From Filomicrobium insigne (lineage in GTDB: Bacteria; Pseudomonadota; Alphaproteobacteria; Rhizobiales; Hyphomicrobiaceae), in the NCBI RefSeq assembly GCF_900104305.1, contig NZ_FNJC01000007.1, positions 1 to 45,869 of the forward strand: a stretch of DNA of 45,869 nucleotides, given 5' to 3'. Both the position numbers and the translations under genes were made by a program. The notes beneath the pieces are model-generated. The model was not told where the DNA came from. It worked only from the letters and a program-made list of their open reading frames with translations, and ran no database searches. Shown piece after piece: positions 36,525 to 45,553 of this stretch (position 1 is the stretch's first letter; each line of letters begins with the position of its first letter).

Positions 36525-37091
36525 ATGGGGGAGGATATATCTGAACGCGCCCGCGCCCTTTTCGAGCAAGCGCGCTCGGAGGCTGCAAGCGGGTTTCAGA
36601 AGATCATGAGGGAGCACGCTAGCAAAGGGCAGTTGAACAGCGGTGCTACGGTCATACGATTCGTCAGAATGCACGAAACCACGACGCGAGAGGCACTCGG
36701 CTCGGCGCTGGAGAGTATCGGGCGACGCGTCGAGAGCCGGGGCTTCCGTTGGCGACAGATGATCGAGGGCGTTTGCCGCGAACTCGACACCCACATTGCC
36801 GACGCCGAGCAGGCTTTGAAAGGTGAACTAGAGCACTCAGTGAAGGACGGCCCGAGGCTGGCTGAGCCATCGCTTGCTGAGGCGCGCGAACGGCTTTGCC
36901 GCCAAGTGGAAGACTATCGCGAAGGATGGACAGGCACACCCGGTAAACCGTGGTCTGAGCGCAACAAAGTGCTTTATACCGTCTTGGCAGCGCTGGGCGG
37001 TGCGGCCTTAGCAGAACTTGGCCGCGAGGCTGTGCCAGCTATTGCGGGTATCGCGTCGAAGCTTGTTGGCGCAGTGATCAATGGAGGCTGA
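36525..37091 (+). CDS. Unknown helical protein with hydrophobic C-terminus
   Basis: The family is not recognised. The 188-residue product starts MGEDISERARALFEQARSEA and is strongly helical and charged through about residue 150. It then has a Gly/Ala-rich hydrophobic segment (VLYTVLAALGGAALAELG, then VPAIAGIASKLVGAVING) that could insert in or lie on a membrane. GGAGGG precedes the ATG by about nine bases. It is the first gene after tRNA-Leu; its 3' end overlaps antiparallel with the decayed zinc-ribbon frame. An island or prophage origin is inferred from context only. Confidence 0.6.
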   Translation: MGEDISERARALFEQARSEAASGFQKIMREHASKGQLNSGATVIRFVRMHETTTREALGSALESIGRRVESRGFRWRQMIEGVCRELDTHIADAEQALKGELEHSVKDGPRLAEPSLAEARERLCRQVEDYREGWTGTPGKPWSERNKVLYTVLAALGGAALAELGREAVPAIAGIASKLVGAVINGG

Positions 37092-37229
37092 CGCGACGGG
37101 AATAGTAAGAGCCCTATCGATCTCTTCGCGTGGGATGCCGTAGCGATCGACGAACATTTCAAGCGATGGCGCGGCCACCCTCTGCTGGCAGCATGGGCAG
37201 GGAATTTCGGGGTTAACCGCCACTGTCAC
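37008..37229 (-). CDS. Truncated phage-type zinc-ribbon protein
   Basis: The 73-residue frame begins with a cysteine cluster (IPCPCCQQRV) followed by PSLEMFVDRYGIPREEIDRAL. This resembles small zinc-ribbon plus helix-turn-helix proteins found beside terminase genes in alphaproteobacterial phages. Its ATG overlaps the terminase small-subunit stop (ATGA), so the pair was once coupled. The second half does not continue the family and overlaps the unknown plus-strand gene, so the C-terminus is probably lost. It is best read as a remnant. Confidence 0.5.
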   Translation of the reverse strand: MTVAVNPEIPCPCCQQRVAAPSLEMFVDRYGIPREEIDRALTIPVASASIDHCANKLRRDTRNSWHSLAAKFC

Positions 37230-37798
37230 GCGTCCTCCGTGTCAGCTGCGACGCCTGCGTTAGCCAGGTGCTGAAGGTGACCTACCCGCTTGCGAGCGCG
37301 ATCCAAACGAACGGCAAGCCCTTCAAGGCTCCTGTGCTGCAAGACCTCTTGGAACGCGTTGACGGTCACGTGTTTGCCGATCATCTCTAAACGGCGCACC
37401 CGATCCGAGAGACGGAGTTTCTTGATCGTCGCGACCGGCTCGCCTTCGACTTCAACGACCTGAACGTCGATGCCCTGCACCAACCCCTGACGCCAGATGT
37501 GAGGCCATTCCTCTACCGGCCGCAGATCACCATCGTCGCCGTATAGGTCCGCAACATCCGCTTCAGCTTCAGCCACAAGACGCTGCAAAACCCAGTCGGC
37601 ATCGATCTTCGTGCGCTCACTGCGAAGGGCTTTTGCAGAATCGATTGCTGCTCGCACGTGTTCACGATCGAGCAGCTTTGGGCCGATCTGATTTGCCGTC
37701 TTTCCTGAATAGCCTGCGCGGATTGCCGCTTGAGTAGCGTTCAAATCCCGTAAAAACTCTTCGACGAAGCGCGTTTGTTTTTCCGTCAATGATCGCAT
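37226..37798 (-). CDS. Phage terminase small subunit
   Basis: The terminase small subunit recognises phage DNA for packaging. The N-terminal domain reads RSLTEKQTRFVEEFLRDLN, then NATQAAIRAGYSGKTANQIG, the classic helix-turn-helix of the Terminase_2 family. A C-terminal region has GIDVQVVEVEGEPVATIKKL and LRLSDRVRRLEMIGKH, also common in these proteins. 190 residues from ATG 37798; an upstream ATG at 37879 gives a longer form without family similarity. No large terminase subunit, portal or capsid gene is present, so this is a prophage fragment. Confidence 0.82.
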   Translation of the reverse strand: MRSLTEKQTRFVEEFLRDLNATQAAIRAGYSGKTANQIGPKLLDREHVRAAIDSAKALRSERTKIDADWVLQRLVAEAEADVADLYGDDGDLRPVEEWPHIWRQGLVQGIDVQVVEVEGEPVATIKKLRLSDRVRRLEMIGKHVTVNAFQEVLQHRSLEGLAVRLDRARKRVGHLQHLANAGVAADTEDA

Positions 37799-38373
37799 TT
37801 CAAGTCGATCCCTGTTTTCAGCACCGACAATAGGATCAAGACGGTTACGGCGATGTCCGATACCAATAATCACCAACACGGTAGCGACGTGGAGGGGAGA
37901 CGGCGCACCATACGATCCGGGCTATAATCGCGAGAGTGTGTGCAAAAAGTCAGCGCCTCGCTCCTCTTCTGCGGGGCATCGCTTGGCCGACGTCTGAGCA
38001 TTGCCCGCAGGATTGGACGCTGCCTTGCCGGCACATTTAGGCGGAGACTTCTTCTTGATTAACGTCCCCCACCTTGATTGGCGGGAAGCGCCCACGCGCT
38101 TTTCAGTCGTGAGGCCCCACCAAGCCGGCATCGATGCTGATCCATCCAACTCAGACCCAACACAACAAACCGAGTCTGTTGAAAAACAGTAATCGGGCAA
38201 AGGGTCTTACGCCGTCGATTCCCTTTTCGTTTGTCCGCGCATTTCGAACCGCAGCCAATAGTAGGGATGTTGCGCAGCGGCCGGGTAGTATCGATATTTT
38301 GTTGATACCCATGCTTCGTCGCTGCTGCGGCACTTGCCTTCATAGAAGCATCCTTCGCCATAAGCGTCTGCGT
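37799..38373. other. Spacer between prophage remnant and STAND ATPase gene
   Basis: These 575 bases hold only short frames on both strands (for example minus 37922-38200 and 38059-38361) with no recognisable domains. A Lys/Cys-rich patch on the minus strand looks like degraded coding sequence. No promoter, terminator or RNA gene could be supported. Confidence 0.4.
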
Positions 38374-41300
38374 CTAAGATTTTTTTCTGCGCTGTCTTCC
38401 ATGCCTCGAACTGGCGGTCTTATCGCCCGTGCGCTTGCTTACAGCTTGTACATTGAGCCTCGCACGGCGCAACAAGTCTATGCCTACCACCTCAAGCCCA
38501 TTCATGGTCGGAGAGGCGGAGAGCAACGCTGTGGCCTCGGCCGCCAGGGCCTCGATTAGGCCGTCGAAATCAACGGCGCGCTGACCAAACCTCCAGCTCT
38601 TTCGGTCGCGTTCCCCGCCGCGATTGACCACCAGAAAGACGCCGTGCCGTGCGGCGCGTAGATATTGCTGGCCGAGCTGGTTGGCGAGCCGCTCCTTAAG
38701 CTGCGCCCCGCTCCATTTGCCGGCGATCTTGATTTCGATCGGCACTCGCTGCTCGATGCGCGGATTGTGGAGGCGGATATCCGTGCGGCTCTTATCGGCC
38801 AGCTCCTCCTCCGATCCCGTGGTGTACTTGAAGTGGGCGGCCTGTCGAAGGCGATGGGCTATCGCCCGGCGCAGTTCTGGCTCGTCCTTGGCTTTGCGCA
38901 GGAGGCTTGCCTCGCTCTCATCGCCCTCCTCCAACTCAAGCTTCAGGTCATCCAAGCGGGAGAGCGCCAAGCGGAACAGCTCAGCCTCGGTTGCAGGATC
39001 GCGCTCGGCCTCGTTGGCAAACTGCGCGACCTCGTGCTCGGCCCAGGCGTGATGCTCAACATCCGACTCGGCATGCTGTTCGGCGAGGGTGAGCATCCGG
39101 TTTCGTGCGTACTCGGCCGAATGGAAGTATGCGAGTTCAAGCAGCGCCAGGTAGGTCGGCTCACCGGGGATACCGACCAGTAACTCCAGCATATGACGGC
39201 GGGCATCCTGGGCCGTGTGGCGCGAGGTAACGGCGCCACTCCTGTGTGTGTCGTCCTCCACGCGAATATGGCGATGGGTCAGCTTGAGCAAGCGAAGAAG
39301 GAACTCCGGCTGCTGATAATGCTTGTGCTCGGAGGTGAAGCTATCGAACCGGTTGCCCCATACATGCTCAAGGATGGGCGTCATCCGTTCCTCGCACGCC
39401 TGCGGCGTTGATCCATCATCAACCCAGGGCTCGAGGCGGGTGAGGGTTGCCTCTGCGTCGAGGCACAGCCCAGCGGCGAGCCAAAGGGCCTTGCGCGCCT
39501 CTTCGCCAGTCGCATCGGCACGAGCAAGCATGAGGGCGGTGAAGGCCGCCGGCAGGGGCCTGGCATCGCGCAAGATCACGGTCAGCGCCTCGGCCAGCGT
39601 CGTGATGTCGGCGATATCATACTGCTCGACTAGGTCGATAAGTTTTGACCGTAGGGCTTGCCCCAGCTCCTTGGCGTTCCAGCGCAACCGCGCCAGCACA
39701 TACCCTGCGCCCTGCTGCAGCCTCGGCGTTGCAAATTCCCATCGCAGTTCGCCGAGCAGCACATCGGTGACCGGCGCGGGATGCGCCTCATGTAGGGCGC
39801 TGAACCAGAGCGGGAGCCCATTCATCTCCCAAAGCGCATAGCGCGTTGCCAGGGACGCTTCATCTAGGCTGAGCCTTCCGGCCCAGTCTGGACCTTGGCG
39901 GGCCTCCATGGCAATGCCGCTCAGCCCGATGATCACGGCCCACGGGACGCTGGAGGTGTCCTGGCCAATCTCCGATCGGAGTTGGGGACGGTAGCGCCGC
40001 CAGAATGCGCCGCAGAAGTCACGAAACGCTTGCGCTACCTCAGTACCAAAGTCTGCCTCCAGTAGCTCCCACCTGTCGATGGTCCACCGGCTCGATGAAC
40101 TACTCCGCTTCTTTCTGATCTCATCGGCCAACCAGATAGTGTTGCCCCACAGCTTGCCGTCGGCGGCAATGTTCAGGTCACCAATCTTGCTTGGATCAGC
40201 GCGCAGCAGAGCGATCCAGCGGGTGCGGTCCGCCTCGTCCTTCTGCTTTTTCGTTTTGTTGCGTTCCTGCATCGCGGCAAGCTTACGCTCGGACTCGCGC
40301 AATTCGGACGATGGTGTAGCCGGCGTCAGATGCTTCGTCAGCTCAGCCACCAGGGCGGGATTGCTGGCAACGGCGCGCTCAAGGCGGCTTAGGATTTCCG
40401 GCGGCCGGCCCTGCCGCGCGTAGATGGTCACTCCGACGGACAGGGCAATGCGCTTGTCGTCGTCGAGGGGCCGGGCTGCGATCTCGCCCAGATAGTGATC
40501 CAAATCCGCAACATCGAAATCCGTAACCTCCGGCGTCATGGCGGCGAACCACCAGTCCGTGACCAGCTGGCGTGAGTTGCGGCGCTCGTCCGCGATGAGA
40601 TGCCAGAATAGCTGTTGGCGGATGTCGCGGTTGGCCGCGATCAGCTCGCGCGCATGCCTATCAGCATCGCCCATATACCGGTGCATATGCCCGGCGCGGG
40701 CTGCCATTGCGAGGACGGAGAGAACGGCAGGATCGATGGGCTTCACTTCGGCCAGGGAATGCGCCAGCTTGCTGGCGAGCGGCAGCAGCCAATCGTAGCG
40801 CTGCGATATCGTGTGGTACTCGTCATGAAGCGGCGGCTGCTTGAGTAGCGCCACCACCGAGCGCAAAAGCACGAGCCGGTCCTCGCGCCTCTCGATGCGC
40901 TCTGCGAGGCGATCCAGCTGAGCATCCAGACGCGTCGATGAGAAGGCCTCAGGTGGCTCGGCGCGCTGAAGGATCGTGACGATGTCCATGATGGAGAGCG
41001 TCTCTGGCCAAAGCGTCTCAATGGCAGAACCGAGGATTTGCGGGTCGAGCGTCGCCGCGCGTGCCACGATTGTGCCTGCGACCGTCCGCCTCTCCTCTAC
41101 CGTTCCAGCGACGCCAATGGCCTGAACGGCGCATGAACGAGTGTAGGCATCCATGCTATCGTCAACGGCAAATGACAACACCGCTTCGCCGCAGCCGGTC
41201 AACGCTCCTTCGCGAATGATGCGCAGCAAGAGCTGGCGGACGTCATCGTGTCCCCGATAGCGCGCAAGCAACTCGCAGAGTTGTCGGACAAGGCGCTGAT

Positions 41301-42795
41301 CGGCGAGCCGGCGCACTTCCCGGATATGGAGGCTGAGCGGGGTATGCTTCCGGTTCTCATAGCGACGGGCGAATTCGCCGAGCAGAAAGGCCCGGGTATG
41401 GATATCAAGTGCCCTGGCATCACCGTGCTCTAACAAGACCTTCGGATCGATGCGCATCGTGGCATCTCGGATGCGCTGGTCCCAGCCGGCCAGCCAGCCG
41501 ACAATCGGCTTCATGGACGGGATCACCACGGGATTGCCATTCCCGTAGGGCTTGGCAAACAGCAGGCTCTCGATCCTGCGCCGGCTCTTTTGGCTTTTGA
41601 GGCAGCGCTTGAGCCAGCAGGCAGTGAGGTACTCGCGCGCGGTGGGATGGTGAAAGCGTACCGTACCATAGAGAGCCTCATCGAAAAGGGCGCGCCCGAG
41701 CAGAGCCTCGATTTCTGCCGGCATCCATGTCGCGAGCACAGAGGCAGGGTTAAGTGCCTGCGCTTTGAGCTCCTCGGCGACCGGCTGATCGGGCACGAGG
41801 ATCGCAGTGCGCTGGCCGAATGTAACTGCGGCGGCGAGTGTCTCGGCACCAGCCATGGCCCGCTCGAATGCAATAGAGAAGCGCTGGTGCGTCGTGTTGA
41901 GCTCGGCGAGCTTCAGCTCGATGTTTCGAGCGACCACCTCGCTATAGCTGCCAATCGCGTGCTTCTCCTTCCAAATCTGGATAAGACCGGGAAGATCAGC
42001 CGGGCGTGTCGCAAACAGATCGGCATCCGCCCGTTCAATCGCGGTAATGAAGGCATCAAGATCGACGTCAGCGATGCCGCGTGCGCGACTAAAGATGCGT
42101 ATGCGCGCCTCATCAAGTGGCTCGAGCTGCATGACGGCAATAGGAGAGAGGGCTGCCTGTGTCGTGTCTTGGTCATCGTCAGCATCTTCGGGCTCATTGC
42201 TTGATGTTGGCGATGTGATCGGCTCCTCGCCGGGTGTAATCTCAGCCTTAGTCTTGCTGACGGTGCCTGGAGTCGGGAGACCAAGACGGGCAGCGAGCAT
42301 CGCGCGATCGGCATAGGCTTGCCAAGAATGAGGTCGCGTCGAGAGGATGGTCGTAACTCGCTGCCCATACGTCTCGGTGGCCTCCAAATAGTTGGCTAGG
42401 GCAGATTGAAAATCACGCGGATCGGCGAGCTTGGCCTCGTCCACTGCGTCGAGGAAGAAGGTGCCTTGCGCCGTGCCCTGCTGCCAGCAGCCCAGCTCTT
42501 GCGCCGAGCCGACCTCGAGGGCCCGGTGCAACGGCATCTTGGCGAGAAGTCCGAGATTGCAGAAAAAGGCGTGCTCGCCGCGTCTGCGCAGCAGCATTGC
42601 TTGGTGACGCAGTTCGATCGACTTGCCGTTGCCCGCCTCAGCAATGATGACGATGCAGGGGTGCTCAAGAACTTGCGCCCAGTTCTTTCCTGCATTGAAT
42701 AGCGCGTGCAGCCTGAAAAAGTGCTGGTCCGGCTCGCCCTGGATCTTGGGGGTGTAGGCCACAAAGCGGCGGTCGAGGTCAATGTAATTGTCCAC
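38374..42795 (-). CDS. STAND/NACHT-like ATPase with C-terminal PD-(D/E)XK nuclease-like domain
   Basis: The 1473-residue protein starts at GTG 42795, seven bases after GGGGAG; GTG 42810 is an alternative. The N-terminal P-loop module has Walker A AEAGNGKS at 52-59, Walker B FLDAVDE at 114-120 and a sensor arginine in STRPHSW (R154). Residues ~200-1250 are alpha-helical and look like HEAT/ARM-type repeats that could sense a trigger. The C-terminus shows TDIRLHNPR, then VPIEIKI, spaced as D1339-x14-E1354-x-K1356, then LANQLGQQYL, the PD-(D/E)XK nuclease pattern. The tail is basic. A single-gene anti-phage role is inferred; neighbours are a prophage remnant and a helicase pseudogene. Confidence 0.8.
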   Translation of the reverse strand: MDNYIDLDRRFVAYTPKIQGEPDQHFFRLHALFNAGKNWAQVLEHPCIVIIAEAGNGKSIELRHQAMLLRRRGEHAFFCNLGLLAKMPLHRALEVGSAQELGCWQQGTAQGTFFLDAVDEAKLADPRDFQSALANYLEATETYGQRVTTILSTRPHSWQAYADRAMLAARLGLPTPGTVSKTKAEITPGEEPITSPTSSNEPEDADDDQDTTQAALSPIAVMQLEPLDEARIRIFSRARGIADVDLDAFITAIERADADLFATRPADLPGLIQIWKEKHAIGSYSEVVARNIELKLAELNTTHQRFSIAFERAMAGAETLAAAVTFGQRTAILVPDQPVAEELKAQALNPASVLATWMPAEIEALLGRALFDEALYGTVRFHHPTAREYLTACWLKRCLKSQKSRRRIESLLFAKPYGNGNPVVIPSMKPIVGWLAGWDQRIRDATMRIDPKVLLEHGDARALDIHTRAFLLGEFARRYENRKHTPLSLHIREVRRLADQRLVRQLCELLARYRGHDDVRQLLLRIIREGALTGCGEAVLSFAVDDSMDAYTRSCAVQAIGVAGTVEERRTVAGTIVARAATLDPQILGSAIETLWPETLSIMDIVTILQRAEPPEAFSSTRLDAQLDRLAERIERREDRLVLLRSVVALLKQPPLHDEYHTISQRYDWLLPLASKLAHSLAEVKPIDPAVLSVLAMAARAGHMHRYMGDADRHARELIAANRDIRQQLFWHLIADERRNSRQLVTDWWFAAMTPEVTDFDVADLDHYLGEIAARPLDDDKRIALSVGVTIYARQGRPPEILSRLERAVASNPALVAELTKHLTPATPSSELRESERKLAAMQERNKTKKQKDEADRTRWIALLRADPSKIGDLNIAADGKLWGNTIWLADEIRKKRSSSSSRWTIDRWELLEADFGTEVAQAFRDFCGAFWRRYRPQLRSEIGQDTSSVPWAVIIGLSGIAMEARQGPDWAGRLSLDEASLATRYALWEMNGLPLWFSALHEAHPAPVTDVLLGELRWEFATPRLQQGAGYVLARLRWNAKELGQALRSKLIDLVEQYDIADITTLAEALTVILRDARPLPAAFTALMLARADATGEEARKALWLAAGLCLDAEATLTRLEPWVDDGSTPQACEERMTPILEHVWGNRFDSFTSEHKHYQQPEFLLRLLKLTHRHIRVEDDTHRSGAVTSRHTAQDARRHMLELLVGIPGEPTYLALLELAYFHSAEYARNRMLTLAEQHAESDVEHHAWAEHEVAQFANEAERDPATEAELFRLALSRLDDLKLELEEGDESEASLLRKAKDEPELRRAIAHRLRQAAHFKYTTGSEEELADKSRTDIRLHNPRIEQRVPIEIKIAGKWSGAQLKERLANQLGQQYLRAARHGVFLVVNRGGERDRKSWRFGQRAVDFDGLIEALAAEATALLSASPTMNGLEVVGIDLLRRARLNVQAVSKRTGDKTASSRHGRQRRKKS

Positions 42796-43320
42796 GGGCA
42801 CACTCCCCACTCTTTTGGCTGCCCGAGACTACACGCAGAAGCGATTCGGAATCGATCAGTGCTGGGCAGATCGATGGATTCATAGGCGATACTGTGCACA
42901 AGCGACGTGCCTACGGCACTTCTGCTTACCGGAGTCCATTAGATAATGGGCTTGGGCACCTTGTGCACAAGCCACCGAGGGGTCCGATGTCCGGTGCCTC
43001 GGCAAAGCCGATGAGCACGGCTTTTGAAGATTGGCAGCGGGCCAGCGAGCGATGTGACTGTCCCCTCTCTACTGCTGGCGTTCCATCTAGCGGATCGGTT
43101 GTGCATTTGCCCGCAAGATGAGTGCAGCTGGCCATGTCTCGCCATCCTTCAGCCGGACTATTCGCGGCGAGGTTGGGGCAGCAAAGTGATGCCGCTCAGC
43201 AGGGAAGTGCGGCTAATCGGAGGGGCAGCACGACGCCTGATCGCAGGATAGCCCCGTTGAACGTCTCTGCTTACAGTATGAGAAGGTTATAACCGGCTCT
43301 TGGGGCGGACGTTTCCACAT
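42796..43320. other. Divergent spacer between STAND ATPase and helicase remnant
   Basis: This 525-base stretch separates two divergently transcribed genes and must hold the STAND gene promoter, but no confident -35/-10 pair could be picked by eye. The minus strand carries the GGGGAG ribosome-binding site next to the STAND start. The short frames here have no recognisable motifs. Confidence 0.4.
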
Positions 43321-44250
43321 ATGAGCACTGTTTCTCACCAGATCCGTAGACGTCTACTGACAAACGCAGTGCTGAGCGCCCTTGGATGGCGGTTTCGAAG
43401 CGTAAGGTTGACCAGCGACGGTATCGAGTTGTTTGGCAGCACATCGCGTTCGTTTGCCTTTTCCGAAATGGCAGGGCCGGCACAGGCACGCCGTTACCCG
43501 GCCGCCTGTCTGCTGCATCCTTTTGTCAAACGCGTCCGAGCGCTCCTATCGCACCTCCCGGAGCCGCCCCCTGGCGATGTCATCTCTGCCGAACAGAGGC
43601 GCATGTACGAGGCTGTCTTCTGTTTTGCGCAAGCTTTCGACCAGATGCGGGACAAAGCAATTGCGAGGTTCGTCGGCACCGAACTTGCGAAGATGAGGGA
43701 GTTGTTTGACACCATTGAGACGCATCCGCTGACTCTGGAACAGCGGCGCGCTGTCGTCGTCGATGAAGATGCGACGTTAGTCCTCGCGGGGGCCGGCTAC
43801 GGCAAGACCAGTGTCATCGTGGCCAAAGCCGCCTATCTCGTTCAGCGCGCAATCCGTCAGCCCAGTGAGATCCTTCTCCTGGCATTTGGCAGGGATGCCG
43901 CTGAGGAAATGGCGACACGGATCGAGAGGCGAGTCGGCGCCGCCGTCGATGCGCGAACCTTCCACGCGCTTGGGTATGAGATCATCCGCACTGTCGAGGG
44001 ACAAGGCCCCGCCCTTGCAGCGCATGCAAGCGATGATCGGCAGTTCTATGCCTTGCTGCGCGATATCCTACTGAATGACATCGCCCTCAAGGATGGCTCG
44101 CGCGAGCTGCTGCTGCGCTGGTTCACGGAGTTCTACCGGCCCTACAGGAGCGAATGGGATTTCGAAAGCGAGGACGAATATAACCGATTGTCCGGGCCAA
44201 CGAGTTGCGAACGCTCAATGGCGAGACGGTCCGAAGCTATGAAGAACTGA
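43321..44250 (+). pseudogene. Helicase IV-type (UvrD/HelD-like) helicase, frameshifted and truncated
   Basis: The frame from ATG 43321 encodes the N-terminal part of a superfamily 1 helicase: the HelD-like N-terminal domain, then LTLEQRRAVVVDEDATLVLAGAGYGKT, which includes the Q motif and Walker A. Motif Ia follows in LLLAFGRDAAEEM. At 44188-44189 one base is missing. The adjacent frame then continues with ANELRTLNGETVRSYEEL, the expected next segment. Similarity stops at about 44250, so motifs II-VI are gone. About 310 of the usual 680 residues remain; it cannot be an active helicase. Confidence 0.8.
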
Positions 44251-45553
44251 GCTCGCCCAAGACCAACGATACGGCGTGGTCGAGCTGTTTATCTGAAGAA
44301 ACGAGAGATCCCAATTCCAGACGTGCGGTGTACCTGCCGCCTTGTCACGGCGCACCGCCGCAAAGTCCCAGAAGTGGAAGTCGGACGGGCTGCGATCAGC
44401 CAACAGTTGCTTCCGTCGGACACGTCCGCTGTCGGTTCGAGATCGGCCGAGTTGCTGACGGATTAGCGCGCTCCTGACCCCTTGCGGAAATGGCGACGTC
44501 GGAGCTTACGCGACCCAGGGGCGTCCGCTTATGATGTTAGTGACAGAGCGAGGCACGGTGGCAGCGGACCATGAGTGGACGGCTCCGTGTTGTCGAGGGA
44601 TTCGAGCGCGCAGCTTGGTCGTGGCAGCCAAGTGTTCAGCCTTTCAGTGCGGCTCTCACATGGCCGCTGGCCCTTATGCCTTCCGCGGATCGGGCCCCGG
44701 TCAGAAGCTCGCATTCGAGATGGCCCATTTGGGTTGTCCCGATCACCGGTTCGACCGGTTCTGCATAACGTGCTGTCAGCCCTCTCCAACCGTTGCGTCG
44801 CACGCCTTAGCGTATGATCTCGTTCGCTCCTTGCTGCACGGCTATCGCGCCAACCGTGAACAGGCTGCGCAGATATCGGTCGCCCTGCTTGCCGACATTG
44901 CCGAGCTTGACCTTACCGTCCGTCGAGTTCTGCTTCGGTAAGTCAGTGTTTCAGGTCCATGGGATCAACAACAAAGGAACACGATAATAGTCAATTCCAA
45001 TGGGCCACGCACCGACGCCCCATCTACTGGTGTCCGAATCCGGCATGAAGACTTTGCGTCATGGCAGAAGTGCCGGGTGATGAGGTCTTGCTGGATGCGG
45101 GTATCAATCGCAGACTAAAGTGTGCAAGTTTCTCGGAGAGATAGTGTCCCTCTGTGACGTGTAGCCTGGGTCTTGGCACGTATGCTTACCAAGTAGCTGA
45201 CGTGGAGCGAGGCGCGATGGCCGAAGTTTCTAGGCGATTTCACGCGTCGCCAAATGGCTAGGTTTGGTGCCATGGTCGGATCGAATCCTTGGGAACTCCC
45301 CGATAAAATGACGTCGGCGATCCGACTGTGGCAGCAATCCACCGCACAAAGTAAGCAATCTGTTTCTCAGATTGTTGTCACGAAGTCCCTTTCTCAAGCG
45401 TAGGCCGTTGACTAAACGATATTTTGCGAGCATGCGGTGCGGCCACCGCTGCTACGCAGCGGCGATCTACCGGTTGCATGCGAATGATTGTCCGTCCTGC
45501 CTTGTCTGCTGTACGGGCGTTGCGCAGTGCGGCTAAGTGGGAGAGGTCTGATA
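44251..45553. other. Apparently decayed 1.3-kb region
   Basis: There is no recognisable complete gene between the helicase remnant and the last gene. Short frames occur on both strands. One plus-frame fragment from 44282 reads AVYLKKREIPIPDV, which may come from a broken gene. A plus frame at 44531-44941 is listed separately. No insertion-sequence ends or repeats were proven. Confidence 0.45.
44531..44941 (+). CDS. Possible small hypothetical protein
   Basis: This 136-codon frame has no known motif. The first half is rich in Cys, Ser and Arg and looks non-coding. The last 45 residues (from ALAYDLVRSLLHGYRANRE) are helical and plausible as the C-terminus of a degraded gene. It starts with ATG ATG without a convincing ribosome-binding site. 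It lies in a region of decay, so it may not be expressed. Confidence 0.2.
   Translation: MMLVTERGTVAADHEWTAPCCRGIRARSLVVAAKCSAFQCGSHMAAGPYAFRGSGPGQKLAFEMAHLGCPDHRFDRFCITCCQPSPTVASHALAYDLVRSLLHGYRANREQAAQISVALLADIAELDLTVRRVLLR

Noticed and set aside
37880-37925. Possible second copy of the tRNA-Leu 3' end (GACGGCGCACCA near 37900)
   Set aside because: Only a loose match to GACCGCACCA with a two-base insertion; too short to call an attachment site.
37922-38200. Minus-strand 92-codon frame with Cys- and Lys-rich end
   Set aside because: No recognisable motif, overlapping frames on both strands and no ribosome-binding site; treated as non-coding spacer.
38624-39183. Plus-strand frames opposite the STAND ATPase
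   Set aside because: The minus-strand protein is continuous for over 1400 residues with Walker and nuclease motifs; the plus frames are shadows.
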